Of a stretch of 64,000 bases of DNA, positions 11,670 to 24,330 are shown in pieces. The stretch spans positions 62,001 to 126,000 of the forward strand of contig WEDG01003316.1 of the NCBI GenBank assembly GCA_017591395.1, given 5' to 3'. The DNA is from Schistocephalus solidus (Eukaryota > Platyhelminthes > Cestoda > Diphyllobothriidea > Diphyllobothriidae). The notes below the pieces were generated by a model. That model saw only the letters and a list, made by a program, of their open reading frames with translations, was not told the origin of the DNA and ran no database searches. Made by a program: the position numbers and the translations under genes. The stretch's first letter is position 1, and every line of letters begins with the position of its first letter.

Positions 11670-11960
11670 CTACTACTAAATTGTGCCTGATAGGCATCTG
11701 GTGGATTCTAGATCGATTGCCTATGAAATCCTGCTTGAGCAGTCAACTAACTGTATTGGTGGATTCCATACGTTTCAGTAGTCTGGACGGATAACTTGAC
11801 CCGGATGTGAATGATCTCACGGCTCCCGTTGGGACTTGTCACTCGGATGGTTAGAGCTTCGGCTGTACTGGCTTTAAACCGGAATAACAGTACTGTAATT
11901 CAACTTTCCCTGTTACGTAATGTCGAGTCGGCACCTACAAGCTCCCTCACTCTTCAAAGT
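11670..11960 (+). mobile_element. Family B element, second tandem unit, degraded
   Basis: Body from 'cctgataggcatctggtgga' through 'ccatacgtttcagtagtctg' to 'ctcacggctcccgttggg', then a badly decayed tRNA-like module ('acttgtcactcggatggtta'). Corresponding body positions in the two units are about 300 bases apart. Confidence 0.6.
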
Positions 11961-12715
11961 TTTGGATACTTCATTAAGATATGGCGTTTATGGCTATAAA
12001 ATTATGGATTTCAGAAAAAAATCCAGAATCCGACCGATCTCATTAAGCCTATCCCCTTCAACGAAACTATGCAAACATTCAGCACATGTGAACGGCTAGT
12101 CCACGCGAAGCTGTATGTGCCCCTTTGCGTCCGCGTACTCCAATGACGGTACCCTTATGGGTACCTAGTAAAACCATTTATTCCTTTATGATCGTGCAGG
12201 GCTCCTCGCATGTGATCAGCGGGGCCCTGATATATCTAAGGGGCTTTGGAGACATCGTTTGGCTCCAAAACGTTTGCCAGTCTAAGAAGATGGATGTCGC
12301 GGGACGCCCTAGCTGCAAATTGTCCGCTTAAACATGCATAGGTTGACTGCGCACTGAGGATGATACACGGTCCTCCATACCGATGGAAATGTTGGACTCA
12401 AAATACCGCTATCTCAGAGACTGCTTCTGGTATTCTACCTACTAATCGCATTTCACCATGTTTTACTTGCCAAAGTCAAGAGTTACCTTCTGGCCAACGT
12501 TGCCAAATGTCGGCGATATAATTACAACGCGTTAACTAGGCTCTTCGAGGCATTACGAACGCTTGCGTCATCGGACCAGCCCGCGTAGCTCTCCACTGCG
12601 GTTTAGCGGGGAGCAAATATGACAGCGCCACAGGGCGGCTCTCGACTTTATTAATTACTTCGACCTGGCATCAAGTCTTGATTGGTCCTAGCCGTGGATT
12701 GCACAGCATTATATT
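11961..12715. other. Non-coding, no recognised feature
   Basis: Mixed composition. It contains a small palindrome 'ggtacccttatgggtacc' near 12148. No gene or family match. Confidence 0.5.
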
Positions 12716-13330
12716 GCTGCCCCCGCCCCCCTTGGGCAGAGCCGCGATGATTGCCATACAGACAGACGCGCGCTCGCGAGTGTGCGTGTGATAGACAGGC
12801 CGACGCGCGTATACGTACCCCGTTGTGCTTCAGCTAAAGCGGGTGTAGGGGGGGAGACGACCTGCTGTTGTGCCGACGACACGGTCTACGTGCGATGAAG
12901 CACCTGCAGACAACGCCAACAGCGATGAGGCCCGGCAAAGACGGTGACTGAAACCGCGTGCACCCAGCACAAACACACGCACACAATAGAGGCCGACAGG
13001 TACGTACGCACTCCACACATGTCTGCAGGGTAGTGTGCACATACACAGACGTAAACTCTGTTCCGCTACTGTTGCAAACGCTGTCCCTCGGCTGTTGGAG
13101 ATTTATCCCCTCTCTTCAAAGTTGTTTACCACGTTTGGACGACTTCTGCAGGATAAAAGAATGACTTAACGACCTGACTTCACATCGGACGACGAAGAGC
13201 GGAATTGTGTGCACGGCTGGATAAGGCTTCGGGATTTTATTTAAAGTGACTTCATCTGGAAAACCGGCCGCACGAAGTGGGCGCACCCAGGAGGGCTGTA
13301 ACTCGACTCAACTACGGCCTCGAATTAAGC
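12716..13330. other. GC-rich patch with CA/CG-rich runs
   Basis: Unusually GC-rich against its flanks, with 'cgcgcgctcgcgag', 'cacacgcacacaa' and a run of g near 12849. Overlapping minus-strand open frames (12830-13046) look like composition artefacts. It could be an unrecognised repeat. Confidence 0.4.
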
Positions 13331-14355
13331 CCCGTGAGTAGTCCGAGTTCTTAAAGGGTGCAAAAGCTCCTTCAGTTTCTTTTCACCCTCCGTTTCTGTT
13401 AAATTTTGTAACTTGGACAGCCAGACAGTTGTCACGTGACTCATATTTATGATACTATATGTATACAAATGCACTAAGGCATTTGATTGAGTTAGGATGC
13501 TTTGACACCCATAGGTTAGCACTAAATATCTAAAGGGTTCACAAAAAACTTGCATTGCAGTTTAGCATCTGTTAGCCAATCATTTCAGTCGAAAAACGTT
13601 TGACAGGAGTCCATATTCCTGATCCCGAAACTCTTTCCTGCTATTTTCCGTTCAGTATTAGGGCGATTACTACTCGTTTGCAAAGGAAAAAGCTATTCAT
13701 AGCTGTCATACTTAATCTGACCGTAGTTATAGTCAAATTTGGCAGATATCACTCGAGGATACTTATGCCTCCACGTACAGGACATCTAAATACATGCATA
13801 CCGAAACCCCTCGACAATGGTTTCTCGTGTAAATAAAACCCGCACGAGAATTTCAACCCATTTAAAATTGCTTTATAGGAACTAAACCCACAATCGCTGC
13901 AGCAAAAGATCGATCACTGGCCCGCGGCAATAAGATGATAAAAGGCAAACATTCAAAAAAAGAAGAAGTTGAGGCGAAGCAGCCCTGATCGGTGTAGCGA
14001 TAAATTTATTCGCTTGAAGATTCAAATTCATGCTTGAAGCCTTCACCAGCGACAGCAGCAGGCACGGGTAATTCATACACGCGGTGTTGCTGCATCTGCC
14101 ATCGTAATTTGCTCCATCCTTTCTGGTGCAATAATCTTAGGCCAATGAAGACCAAAGTCTGTATTCTCAATGTTTTATATCTCTCTCTTTACATAAAAAC
14201 ATACCTCACGGGTGTTTGAAACATCTCCTATCGTACCGCGGTACTACGAATACAGGCAAAGTGAAAACTTAACACATTTAACTCCTTCGTCTTATTCTTC
14301 CGCATTTCGATTCCAACCTATGTAAGAATTAAGGAAGTATTCAAATCTTCCAAAA
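13331..14355. other. Non-coding, no recognised feature
   Basis: AT-rich, with short open frames only and no repeat match seen. Confidence 0.5.
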
Positions 14356-14356
14356 T

Positions 14357-14645
14357 CCTCTACTAAAGAATTGCGCCTGGTAGTCATCTAGTGGATTCTA
14401 GATTGATTGCTTAGGAAACCCTGCTTGGGCAGTCAGCTTACTATATCAGCATTGATGGATTCCATGCGTTGCAGTAGGCTGGGCGGGTAACTTGACCCAA
14501 GTGGTATTAAACTCACGGCTCCTGGTGGGGCACCGTAGCTCAGTTGGCTAGAGCGTTGGCTGTACTAAAGCCTTCCTCTTGTTGGCGTGGGTTCGAATAC
14601 CGCTGAGGCCACCGAGTTTTTCACAAGTGGGTCAAATGAATTAAG
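14357..14645 (+). mobile_element. Family B tRNA-like element, best body plus tRNA module
   Basis: Body 'ctactaaagaattgcgcctg', 'gattgcttaggaaaccctgc', 'gcagtaggctgggcgggtaa', 'ctcacggctcctggtggg', then a tRNA-like module at 14528-14612 with A-box 'tagctcagttggctagagcg', anticodon arm GGCT-GTACTAA-AGCC (ACT in the anticodon position) and B-box 'gggttcgaata'. It is followed by the shared tail 'gggtcaaatgaatt'. The terminal acceptor stem pairs poorly and the T arm is mutated, so I call it a SINE-type copy and not a working tRNA. Confidence 0.75.
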
Positions 14646-15239
14646 GAAGGCTTGAATTTCGAGGTTGTAATGAGCAGTACCGTCGAATACTGATGATATG
14701 TACGGATACCCCCACTAACTTTGCATACTTCATTCAAAACAGCTACAAAATTCTGATCCACGCGGTCATTGCATGGGAAATTCGGAGTTCCACGAGCTCA
14801 TCAGCCAAACATTACTGTCCTCGTTTCAGCTCTGGAGGCGCGTGGCAACTGTTTGCTAGTCGGTTTAGCTTTAACTTCGACAGGCTTCATATCACGCCGG
14901 TGAATACTGGAATGAGCAGTTTTATGTTATCAGGGGATAGAGAGGGTCTGCACCAAAGAGCTTTTCGTGCGGATCTTTTGTCCAGCTTACTCCCACAACA
15001 GTTGGAATCGCACTTCTCCGATTTTGGTTGAAGGGGCAAGCATGCACCCTATAAGGGTGTGAAGACAGAAGATAGCTGCTGTCGGGACGATTGCAGCAAA
15101 AGGTCGTGGCGCCACTGACAGTCCCGAGGAGTCAACGTAGTCTAAGCGCCGGTCAAATCCTCTGACAGACTGCAACATGACAAACGAAAGATACTCCGCC
15201 ATTAACGCGTACACGTAACAGGCATTAATAGGGCTATTC
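14646..15239. other. Ambiguous open region
   Basis: Overlapping open frames on both strands (14693-15031 plus, 112 codons; 14987-15409 minus, 140 codons). The minus frame runs through a family C repeat, so it is at most a retroelement relic. Neither frame shows a motif I know. Confidence 0.3.
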
Positions 15240-15412
15240 CTGCAGGAAGAAGTAGCCGCGGTTGCTGGAATAATAACTGTATTCACTTGACGCTTTGGTT
15301 TCATTCTCGAACCCATCATCAAAGAACGCGTCAGATACGGGCAATGTATACACAGGGAGTTGCAGTATTTATAGGATGCAGTCACTACGCTACTGCATAC
15401 CTTTGACAACGA
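15240..15412 (-). repeat. Family C repeat with extended 5' part, reverse
   Basis: On the minus strand: 'ttatagga' complement region, 'gatgatgggttcgagaatga', 'aaccaaagcgtcaagtgaat'. The upstream 60 bases ('gcagtatttataggatgcag' in + orientation, then 'ctacgctactgcatacc') match the copy at 62735-62885, so the family extends beyond the short core. Confidence 0.6.
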
Positions 15413-16887
15413 GTATGGTTACCGGCGTTTGAGTCGTGAATCACTGAAATTTCATAATCAATCCTCGGGTAGCGCGTGGATGATCACGGTTACCAACAGC
15501 GGTGTTGGTAACCCAAATTTTCGTGCATTAATCAAACGAAAATCCAACAAGGGTGATGTATTGTCAGCTATTAACGACTCAAGGGCTGGTCACCGATCCA
15601 TTATAGCATCATATTGAAACCATTCTCAATGAGTGAGAGAGCTGTTTATTGTAAAAGGTATGTGGTAGCACTCTGTGTCTGAATTACTCTTATCTGACGC
15701 GTTTTTTGATGATGGGCTCAAGCACGAAGCCGAAAAGTCAGGCAACTACAGTTCTTATTTCTGAAACCACGGCTACTTTTTCTCAAGGTGGTAGTGTGTT
15801 GTATTGGAGACAGTAGACGTTCATGTGAATACAAAAGCATTCGGAATGTACCTAAAATCCATTGTATAATTGCCTGATTAACGCTTGTTAAGTGTACCTG
15901 TTGATGGTGGAGCAACTTTCTGTTGGCACTTTGCAGTCCGTTGCAGCAAACGACCGACTCATAGAATCTTTTCACTCACGAGGCTTGTAAGTGGTGCCCC
16001 AAAGCGGCTACCCCCTGTCTTCACGTCGTTGTAGGGCGCACTTATGTCTCTTCAAACCGAAATCCTGGAGGCACAGTTTGAAGGGTTTTCGGAGTAGGCT
16101 TTCCAAAGATTCGCACGCAAACCTCTTTGGAGCGGTCGATCTAAATCCACTGACGAGATGAAAGTTTTGATTCACAGTACTCACCAGCATGATACGAAGT
16201 TTACCGAATTTAAAGCCAACCCTAATTACATAAAGTTATTATGCGCCCATGGAGCTGAATCGAAGTCATTGACCTACAATTATTGCACCAGAAAAGAGGT
16301 AACAAACGGTAGGGTCGTCTGACTCTTTATGTTCATACTTTCCCCTTAGCAGTGTGCGAAAAACTCTCTTCGATTCTTTATTCTTGCGTTCGTTCCTCTG
16401 CAGATACTACTGTCTGTAAAAGGCGGATGCTTTGCGTGCTGAAACGAAAAGACGAAAATATAAAATGGCGCAAAGTTAATTCACAAAGCTTTCTTACCAA
16501 CGGAGTTTTTCTATCCGCACGCTGCTGTGTTGATTGTCAGAATGACTGGGAGTCAGTTTGTATACAGTGGCCAGCCAGATATTTCGTAAACTTTCTTCGC
16601 ACGCAACATCTTTTTTGTCCCCATTCTACCATGTTTTCTAGCTAAATAGGATAAGTATAATCCTAAACGTCAGAGCGCGAACCCATCAGCCAGTGCAGGG
16701 GCGTTTGACCCAATTTTCAATGACGATGGAGACTGGGTTCAAACTCGGAGATAGATCAGGCCTGAGGCCGGGGTATAACGTGAGAAAAGCTTCCAGAATT
16801 GGTCACCTCAGTCGCGCTCGTTCAGCAGTACTCCTTTCGTATGTCGACTCGCTCTTCGTGAATGACGACATGTACCATCCAGCCTGA
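15413..16887. other. Non-coding, no recognised feature
   Basis: Short open frames (16352-16645 plus is the longest, 97 codons, Cys-containing) with no supported gene model. Confidence 0.45.
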
Positions 16888-17005
16888 CAGGCACAGAGTA
16901 GTAACTTGCGCGTGAGTTATTTTCTGATTTGCGCAGCATCTATTACCCCTCACCTTACCGGGCCCAGAGTCAGGACGCTCGCAGATAGGCTCGGGCGCAG
17001 TGAGG
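16888..17005 (+). mobile_element. Family A fragment
   Basis: 'agtaacttgcgcgtgagtta' followed by 'gcagcatctattacccctca' and 'cgggcccagagtcaggac' matches the left-middle part of family A at 50440-50530. The remainder of the element is not recognisable. Confidence 0.45.
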
Positions 17006-17514
17006 GATAAAGCTCGTCTATGCAAACTGGATTCAAATATGGGGAAATATATACATCGCTTGACAATAGCGCACACTGCGGAGAAGAGGAGTTTTTATCG
17101 GTATCGTATATGACTCCTGTTCGACAAGTGTTATGAAAGAGAAATAGTTGCGAGTAAATATCAATTTCGATCAAATTTCAAGGAAATAATAATCTTTTGG
17201 AGGACATACTGTTGGCTAGCAGCTGACGATCGTACTATGCCCTAACTCTGTGTATTTCAATCCTTGAGAGACATAATTCCTTTAAGTTCAGGTCTCATTT
17301 TCTATTCTGAGCATTCACTGCAAATAAGCTCTTCACAGAAAACCTTTTCCGCGCTCGATTATAACTGAGCTGTCGCGTAAAATGTGCGTAATCTAAACCT
17401 ATTTTACGTGGTTTCTTGCAAGTTAAAACCGTCAGGGAAGGATTCAGAAGTAAGTTTTAGGGTAGGGACGGCTCTTCGTTGTCGCTCCTAAGACAAAAGT
17501 ACCACAACTGGCCG
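17006..17514. other. Non-coding, no recognised feature
   Basis: No open frame, repeat match or signal that I can support. Confidence 0.5.
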
Positions 17515-18130
17515 ATTTCATGAAGTGTTAGCCGTAATTCTGCAATTCGCTTTCGATTGTGAAGGATTACTTAAGTGGGTTTGTAAGATTGACCATTTTG
17601 CGACATAAGCTCATGCACGTACACGTCGGGATGTCTGCTTTAGAGCACACAGAAATCCCACTCGGTAAAAACGACTACTTAAGTAGTGTGTTTTTTTTTC
17701 CAATTTATTTTTGCTGCCCTTGTCAATTTAAACATATTTTATATAAAACCTGCACAAAATCTCCTTTTTGCACTCATTTAATAGCAAATCGAATCTTTAA
17801 ATTTGATATTTGGAGAATGGCTAGCTTTCGGTTTTAAAAAGTTTCTAATTATGATATTTCTTAAGATCGTGGAAGATCCATTTACATAGCGTCATATCTA
17901 TCCTTTTATTAATGTTCCTCATGAAGTTTTTAATATAGCCACACTCAAAAAATTTAAGCAACATATGTTATCTTCTTCATAAAATTGTGAATGGTATGAT
18001 GTTCCTTACATGCAAAGTATACAGCTTTTCGATTGAGAACCATAAAAGCAAATACATCGGCAGACAGAATTCAAAATTTATCAGGAAGTATAAAACTTTT
18101 TGAAAACCTGATTATACGCTTCCGTTGAGC
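17515..18130 (+). repeat. Family G AT-rich dispersed repeat, copy 2
   Basis: The left part (from 'catgaagtgttagccgtaat' through 'ttcgattgtgaaggattact') matches the copy at 57475. The core 17665-17686 is identical to 2604-2625 and includes the 14-bp palindrome ACTACTTAAGTAGT. The AT-rich right part is less certain. Confidence 0.5.
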
Positions 18131-19089
18131 ATAAGCTTTTAAAAAGTGATATTCTACCAAATGTGTATAAAAACTTAAATTTTGGACACATTTTTTATAA
18201 AATATGGTTGAATTTATAGTTGAATAAATAGAGAAAAGGTCTACCAATTAAGTAGCAGTTATTTGCCGTGTGCTTTGTACCGACGACCGAAATGATGAGT
18301 ACTTAAATTTAAGCATACTCGCGCGTCTGACATACCATGGGATCATATCCCAAACTGCTTAATATTACAATCTTACGTAATTAATGCTGCCTAATCGAAA
18401 ACGCATTCCAGGATTCCAGTTAGCATGTTATGTAATCCGTTGCTGACTGTATGTAACTTGAAGCGAGATTTATAAAAGCATAGAAACTCTTTGCAAAATT
18501 TACCACAGCTCTACTAGAACAGCATTGATGATTAAGGGGTCCAGTTTGCTTGTCCTTTTTTGTGCGTTTAAACTAAATATTAAATGATGATAGCGGTTGA
18601 ATGTTTACTGGCGCGTGCAGTTTTTAAAAGTTGTGCGAAGTTATCACGAGCTCCTAAACACAACTTACATGACGTTGTGAAAAGTCTCATCAGGGTGTAT
18701 ACAGGCGTTCTCTGTCTACTTGGTAGCAATAAATTCATTTTCGTCCCCTCTGAATCACTTTACTTACACCAACACACCGAAACGCAATGACGTAACGCTT
18801 TTATCGTTCATCCGCCGTTCTGACAAACATATCTCGCTGACCAACACACGTGTTTAGGGGTAAGAGTCACGAGGCAGCGCGCGGCAGATGCTCGGTAAAT
18901 CCAAACGAAGCTGACATTGGTAAAGTGGAGACGGAAGGCAGGCGAAGCGTTCTGTGCAAGAATGTCCTTTACACAGTCTACGTGTCAGTGGCTGTTTTCG
19001 GCCGGGAAATAAAGTGAGAAGCTAATGAGTCTCCACTTGGAGGTGTGCGTCTAATAGGCCACAAATTCAGCCCTGCCGATCCAATCAAC
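18131..19089. other. Non-coding, no recognised feature
   Basis: AT-rich on the left, more GC-balanced from 18800. Nothing supported. Confidence 0.5.
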
Positions 19090-19205
19090 TTTAGGAGTCT
19101 ATTTGATGCTGTCTTTGAAGATGGGTTCGAGCTGGAATCCGAAATGCCAGGCGAATAAAGTTCATGTTCCACCGATCACGTCTACTTCTTTTCAACATTG
19201 GGAGT
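19090..19205 (+). repeat. Family C repeat, copy 3
   Basis: 'gaagatgggttcgagctgga', 'atgccaggcgaataaagttc', 'ccgatcacgtctacttcttt' follow the consensus order with no internal gaps. Confidence 0.65.
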
Positions 19206-22200
19206 TTTTGCTCCAACTTTTGAAAACGGTAGTAATGAAGCAAAACATGGTAAACTTTGAGAAGTGTATAACAGGCACGTGAATAAGTCTTCAATTAAGT
19301 TGCAGGGATTACCTATTCCTGTATCGTAACCCTAACCCTACCCATCCATTGGATATAGCGTAAGGTAATTTTTACTATGGGGCTACGTATCCCAGAGTCC
19401 GACCGAGTTGGTCCAAGTCTGCGTCCGACCAGAGTCCTCACTATATGCACATACGAAGGTGAGATTAGACATTTTTATGCTCCATTGCAACTGTCTACGA
19501 TCTTGCAAACCATCCTTTGCCTAACCGTATTAGTGCATCTATAGAAAAAAGTATTTGGAGGAGACGCGATCGCTGGACCAAGCTTTTTACTACTTGGACT
19601 GGGCTGTTCCAAAGAGACCGAACACAGCAAATTCGATTGGTCACTTCATACCGGCCCTTTTCTCAAATTGACCTCTATTATCTTGATAGCATGAGCACAG
19701 AAACAATGACAGTAATCCAGATAGGAATGCTGATGTAAGTGCACAGTTTTTCATTTATTCTGAAGCCCGTTCGTTCTTTGAGCATTCGCTTTGCGCCGTG
19801 CATCATGGATAGGCAGCTACGCACAGAGGTTGGGATGTAACTGAACAGGCGTGAACAGCCGTGACGATGATTATCAGTAACTAGAAGGATACGGTTTCGG
19901 CCGTTTGTAAGGTTTCGGATTTTTGGTGAATCAGTCCCAGTACGTTCTAATCTTTGTGTGATAAGTTCAAGAGGCCGTCGGGAACGGGGTTGCTATTCAA
20001 ACGCAAAATGTTGTCCAAAGAAACAGATTTGCACACGCTGACAAACGCATCTCTACAGTCGGCGTTTTTTTTTCGAAATTTTGGCGAACTTTTACGACTG
20101 ACAGACAGGCGCAATGCTACCAGGAAATATGTTTTACTGGTCTTAATCACCCAAGAAGAACTTGCTACTGTTATCTACCACAGCCGACCGGCATTGTATT
20201 TAGCCACCGCATTACTTCTTCAATCAAAATTCTTTCGTTGTTCGGTCAATTTGTTCGGGCAGTTAGTCAGCACCTGTGTTGGGAGTATGGTGAGGCCATG
20301 CTCCATGTGCGCTAGAGTACTGGGTTAATCTAACACGGCCTTTCCGTTGGATTTGGATATCATCCAAATTATTTCCACCTATTTTGAGACCTAAACTGAA
20401 ATATAGTGCTCCGAGGACCAACATCCACTTTCATTCATGAATTTATGCCACCTCGTGAGTCACCATGATTTACTCCTTTTTCCTAACGCAAACCGAACCC
20501 TGTCGCGAACGCTCAATTGATTCTTCTTTCGCAATTGACCTTCGCTTTCGCCAGCCGTGGAATTACTTTCTAGGATTTTTTTATCCAACCAAAAATATTG
20601 GTTTGCTTGGGTGGGATGTCTCAGTTCTCTTCGCTTTTGTCGGCCATCGTCTCGTTTATATTCATTGTTAACGCACAGAATCCATGTTAAGCGTAGGAAT
20701 TTCTACCGGTCCCTCATATGACCACGAAATGATGTGAAACCTGGTGAGGTCAAAGTTGGATCAGAAAGTTGGAAATGTTACTCATGCTGAATTCTTCTGT
20801 ACGTTGAAGTATGAGTAGTGACCGGGGCCATTTATGGCCTGTTGCATTTTAGAAACATAGGCTCTCAAAGATGCCGACATGGCTATAATTGATTGAAACA
20901 CATTTAATGGAGATCTTGTGGTTGGGCATGATGATATTTACCCAGGAGCTGCGCTCAATTACAGGGGTGGTTAATTTTAGTGCTTTAGGCGCATCATCGA
21001 GACAAATAATTCACCTGGACCCTTAGCTAACTATCCAACCAAACGTATTTGTAGGAAGAAGGTATTTTTGCAGGTAGTCGACCTTTTACCTAAATTCCGG
21101 TCTGTTAAAATTGAATTTTAACCTTTGCTAGTTATACTTTCGGCAACTGACTGCTCTATATGATCCAGTGCTTAGCTAAATGTAATAATAATCACAATAA
21201 TACAAACAAGCAAGCATACTGATAAAATAACTAATGTAATAATACTGTAGAATGACTCTTTTCCTTCAAATTTTGCGCAGGGTTTTCGAAGCTCGAATGT
21301 CAGCATATCGTATGGATGCGCATTGCTTCGTTCGCATGATTTCCGTGCGACGTTACTGATCACTTCTGTTGATTTTTCATGAATAAAGTAAGTTAAGTTT
21401 GAGGTTTCAATCCGTGATCCGGCTTTACCGAAGGGTACATAAGCTGAGTCCTTAAACTTCCATGCAACCAGTGATCGTCAGAGACCTCTGTGGTGTACCT
21501 TCGTTAATATAAGCATTGATGCCAAAGTCTGCTGTCTTCAAAAGATTGACTTGACTCTCCCAACTAACCCCGAATATTCCAGAGCTCCTCAAAATAACCA
21601 CAAAAGTTTGCTTTGAACAAAGAAACCATGGAACGAATAAGCTTAGCTTTTGTATGATTTGTGCGAGATCTTAGCCATCGGACGCTCATCAAGACGTTAA
21701 ATGAGCAGAATTATTTGGTGCACCAAATCCCAGCAAACGCACACCAATGCACCACAAATGCATTCGGATGGACTGGCACACCAGCCACAGAGACCGGAAT
21801 TAAGGTAATTTGAATTTTAATATATTCTCATCGGGATAAGTGTATTCGTGCGCCAAACCGGAACTCCTGCAGAAGGCTAGGAAAATGCCTTAACCCTAAA
21901 AGTTGTTTGAACCTACCTTAAAGAAACCATTTTAAAAAGGAGAGCTAGTTTTGCACCGATGTGCGTTCAAGGCCCGTTAACTAACAGGCAAATCTGGAAA
22001 AATCTTTCATTGTATCAATTTTGGGGCAATATTAAGATTTCTAAGTTGCATCATTTGCCATGCTTCACGGAAGTGAAGCTTTGTAGCAGGGCTTCCAGTG
22101 CGAAATGTCCTGTCGGAACGTGTGTCTTTTTTGTACGGTCTAAACAAAAATAAGCGTGTAAGATTCCGTTGTTCATTAAAAGAACATCCTTACTAGTCCA

Positions 22201-24002
22201 CCTCGGGCTGTCTCTTTCCCAGCAAAGAGTTCAGACACAACGGCAGCGGGGAATTTTCGAGGGCTGAATTCGTTGAGCACATATTTTTCTTTACTTCAAG
22301 TCCCATCGGTCCCTTGGCTGCTGCGTCTCCCAGCTAGTGCTCGCGTTGCAGTAACTTCCGGTCCCTCACGTATAATACTTTATTCAGCACAGTTCCCTTA
22401 CGCATAAGCGGGGTCCGTTTCAACGAGTGTCTCAGGAATATAACAAGTTAATCATTGACCGGGGCCTTGGTCGTTCTCATTTGGTTCTCTTTCTAGCGAA
22501 AACTAATTGTCCCTTTGCTTTTTATCTCCAAAATTATTGAAATGAAGGTCCAGACGTTTAGGAAATTGGTGTATAATCTTTTTTTTCCGTGAAAACATTT
22601 CGTGTTTCCACCTTTTATTGGATGATTTAGGGATGAAAGCATTAGTACTGCGTCATTCAGCCCTATGTTCTGATGCATAAACGCTTGCATTATGCTCATT
22701 CTCTCGTAAATTTTAAAATTAATGAGAATGAATAATTATGTTTAAAGACTCTCCTTCAGACTGTGCTGCGATCATCTTTTTGTGGAGCATGGAAATCTTT
22801 TATGGAGTTGTTTTTATTTTATCCAACGTCCTCTTATAATTCTTCGATCATGATACTGCATGTATGAGACTCAGTCACGTGCTGTATACTCTTTCTTCCA
22901 CTGTACAGTCATGTCAGATTTCGCTCACTGTTTCTTATAAAACTTACTTAAAATATTCAATCTACTTTACTCATTAGTTCTTTAGAATAATAATAAACTT
23001 TTTCTCAAGTGGATTACGGTTTTTTACCGGAGGACTTCAAGTGGACCCCTTTGTTTCTGCCGTCGTCACAGCTGCTAACACGTCAATGGAATTTTATTTT
23101 CAATGTCAGGATTTGACCATTAATTGAAACACAACATGGAAAAGCATGGCAAAGCATTGATTCATGCAGTTGATTATGATGAAGCACCATATCACGAGGA
23201 CGTAATTATTGCCAGTTTAAAGCTCAGTCTCACCATGGCTATACAGTCAAACTGAACACCTTCAGAAACTGGGGCAGAACGTTTATATACCAGCTAAGGT
23301 GTTGTACTCAAGGGCTATTCCATAAAGACCCTGGCATTGTTAACTTCAATGGCGTATCCCATCTATTCCGGACGAAAATGACCTAGCCAATCACCGAACC
23401 GAGCGCTGACCTATTCCAAGGTGACTCAAAAACTGATATATCCTATGGAAAACCATGTTGCTTTCAACAAAAATGGATGCACGAGCTGGAAATCTGTCCT
23501 TTAGAATCAACGGGGAATCAATCAGTATTGTTATGCGAAGATTGCGCGGGTATCCCTATGAGGCTGATATAAGCTTTCCGAAGAGCTTTAAAAACTTAGC
23601 CTTCTCATTTGAAGTATATTCCAGACTCACTCAGTTAAGACTGCGGAACCCAACAATGAGCGTAAGCATGCACAGTTGCATCGTGCAGTGGCACCGGTCA
23701 CATTTCTGGGCTTGTAGTCATGCTGACAGTATGAGAATCAATCAAGAACTAATAGATCCTGTGTTCTGCAAATACTTTGGTAGTCGAATAGAAGTCTGCT
23801 CTCGATGGCCGCTTAATGCTTCATTTTTTCTTACCATGGCTATGTACAATCAAAAAAATTGCAGATGCTTGACTTCATAATTTTTGTGCTTGACAGCAAC
23901 GTGCCTTTTCACGGGTGTCTCGTCTTGAAGGGTGGGGCAGTCTTATAATTCATTGTCTTGGCGTGTTTCAACATGTTTTGTCCTTTGCATAGGAACTACA
24001 TC
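19206..24002. other. Long non-coding stretch
   Basis: Includes a short telomere-like 'taaccctaaccctac' at 19327-19343. The open frames 19517-19738, 19954-20328 and 23455-23880 (141 codons) show no domain, no conserved repeats and no trustworthy splice borders. The 4.8 kb is otherwise featureless to me. Confidence 0.4.
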
Positions 24003-24330
24003 ACACCCGGTAGGTCGTATGCTGCGGAACTGCGAGCCACGAAACAGCTACCATTAACTTTTAGGAGACTGCAGCTTTAAAGTATGTAGGTCAAACTGGA
24101 TGTAGACTGCAGATTGAATTGCATTAACACACAAAAGATAATTCAACAAGGAGACCAGTTATTGTTATCGTTGCCCACTGCCTAGAGCAAAGTCGTCCAT
24201 CCACTTTTACTGTCGAACAGCCAACGGAAAGCCTGCGTTGAGGATGATAGAATCATGGGAACCTAGTCGGAAATCAGAAAATAGCTGTGTCCCACTCGCA
24301 TCTATATAAAAAGCATTACGTAGTCGAGCA
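24003..24330 (+). pseudogene. Decayed Penelope-like element, GIY-YIG endonuclease relic
   Basis: From 24080 the + strand reads KYVGQTGCRLQIELH, then a stop, then HTKD, and in the same frame further on VIVIVAHCLEQSRPSTFTV. This resembles the C-terminal GIY-YIG module of Penelope-like retroelements (YVGQTGR-x-L-x-x-R-x-x-EH, then A-H-x-L-E about 20 residues on). The catalytic Arg region is altered (IELH) and in-frame stops occur at 24116-24118 and 24233-24235, so it is dead. No reverse transcriptase portion was found upstream. The assignment is by motif recall only. Confidence 0.5.

Noticed and set aside
14987..15409. 140-codon minus-strand frame as a gene
   Set aside because: It starts inside a family C repeat; at most a retroelement relic.
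19327..19343. Telomere or chromosome end
   Set aside because: Only two and a half CCCTAA units, internal to the window; other telomere-like tracts are cores of a dispersed repeat.
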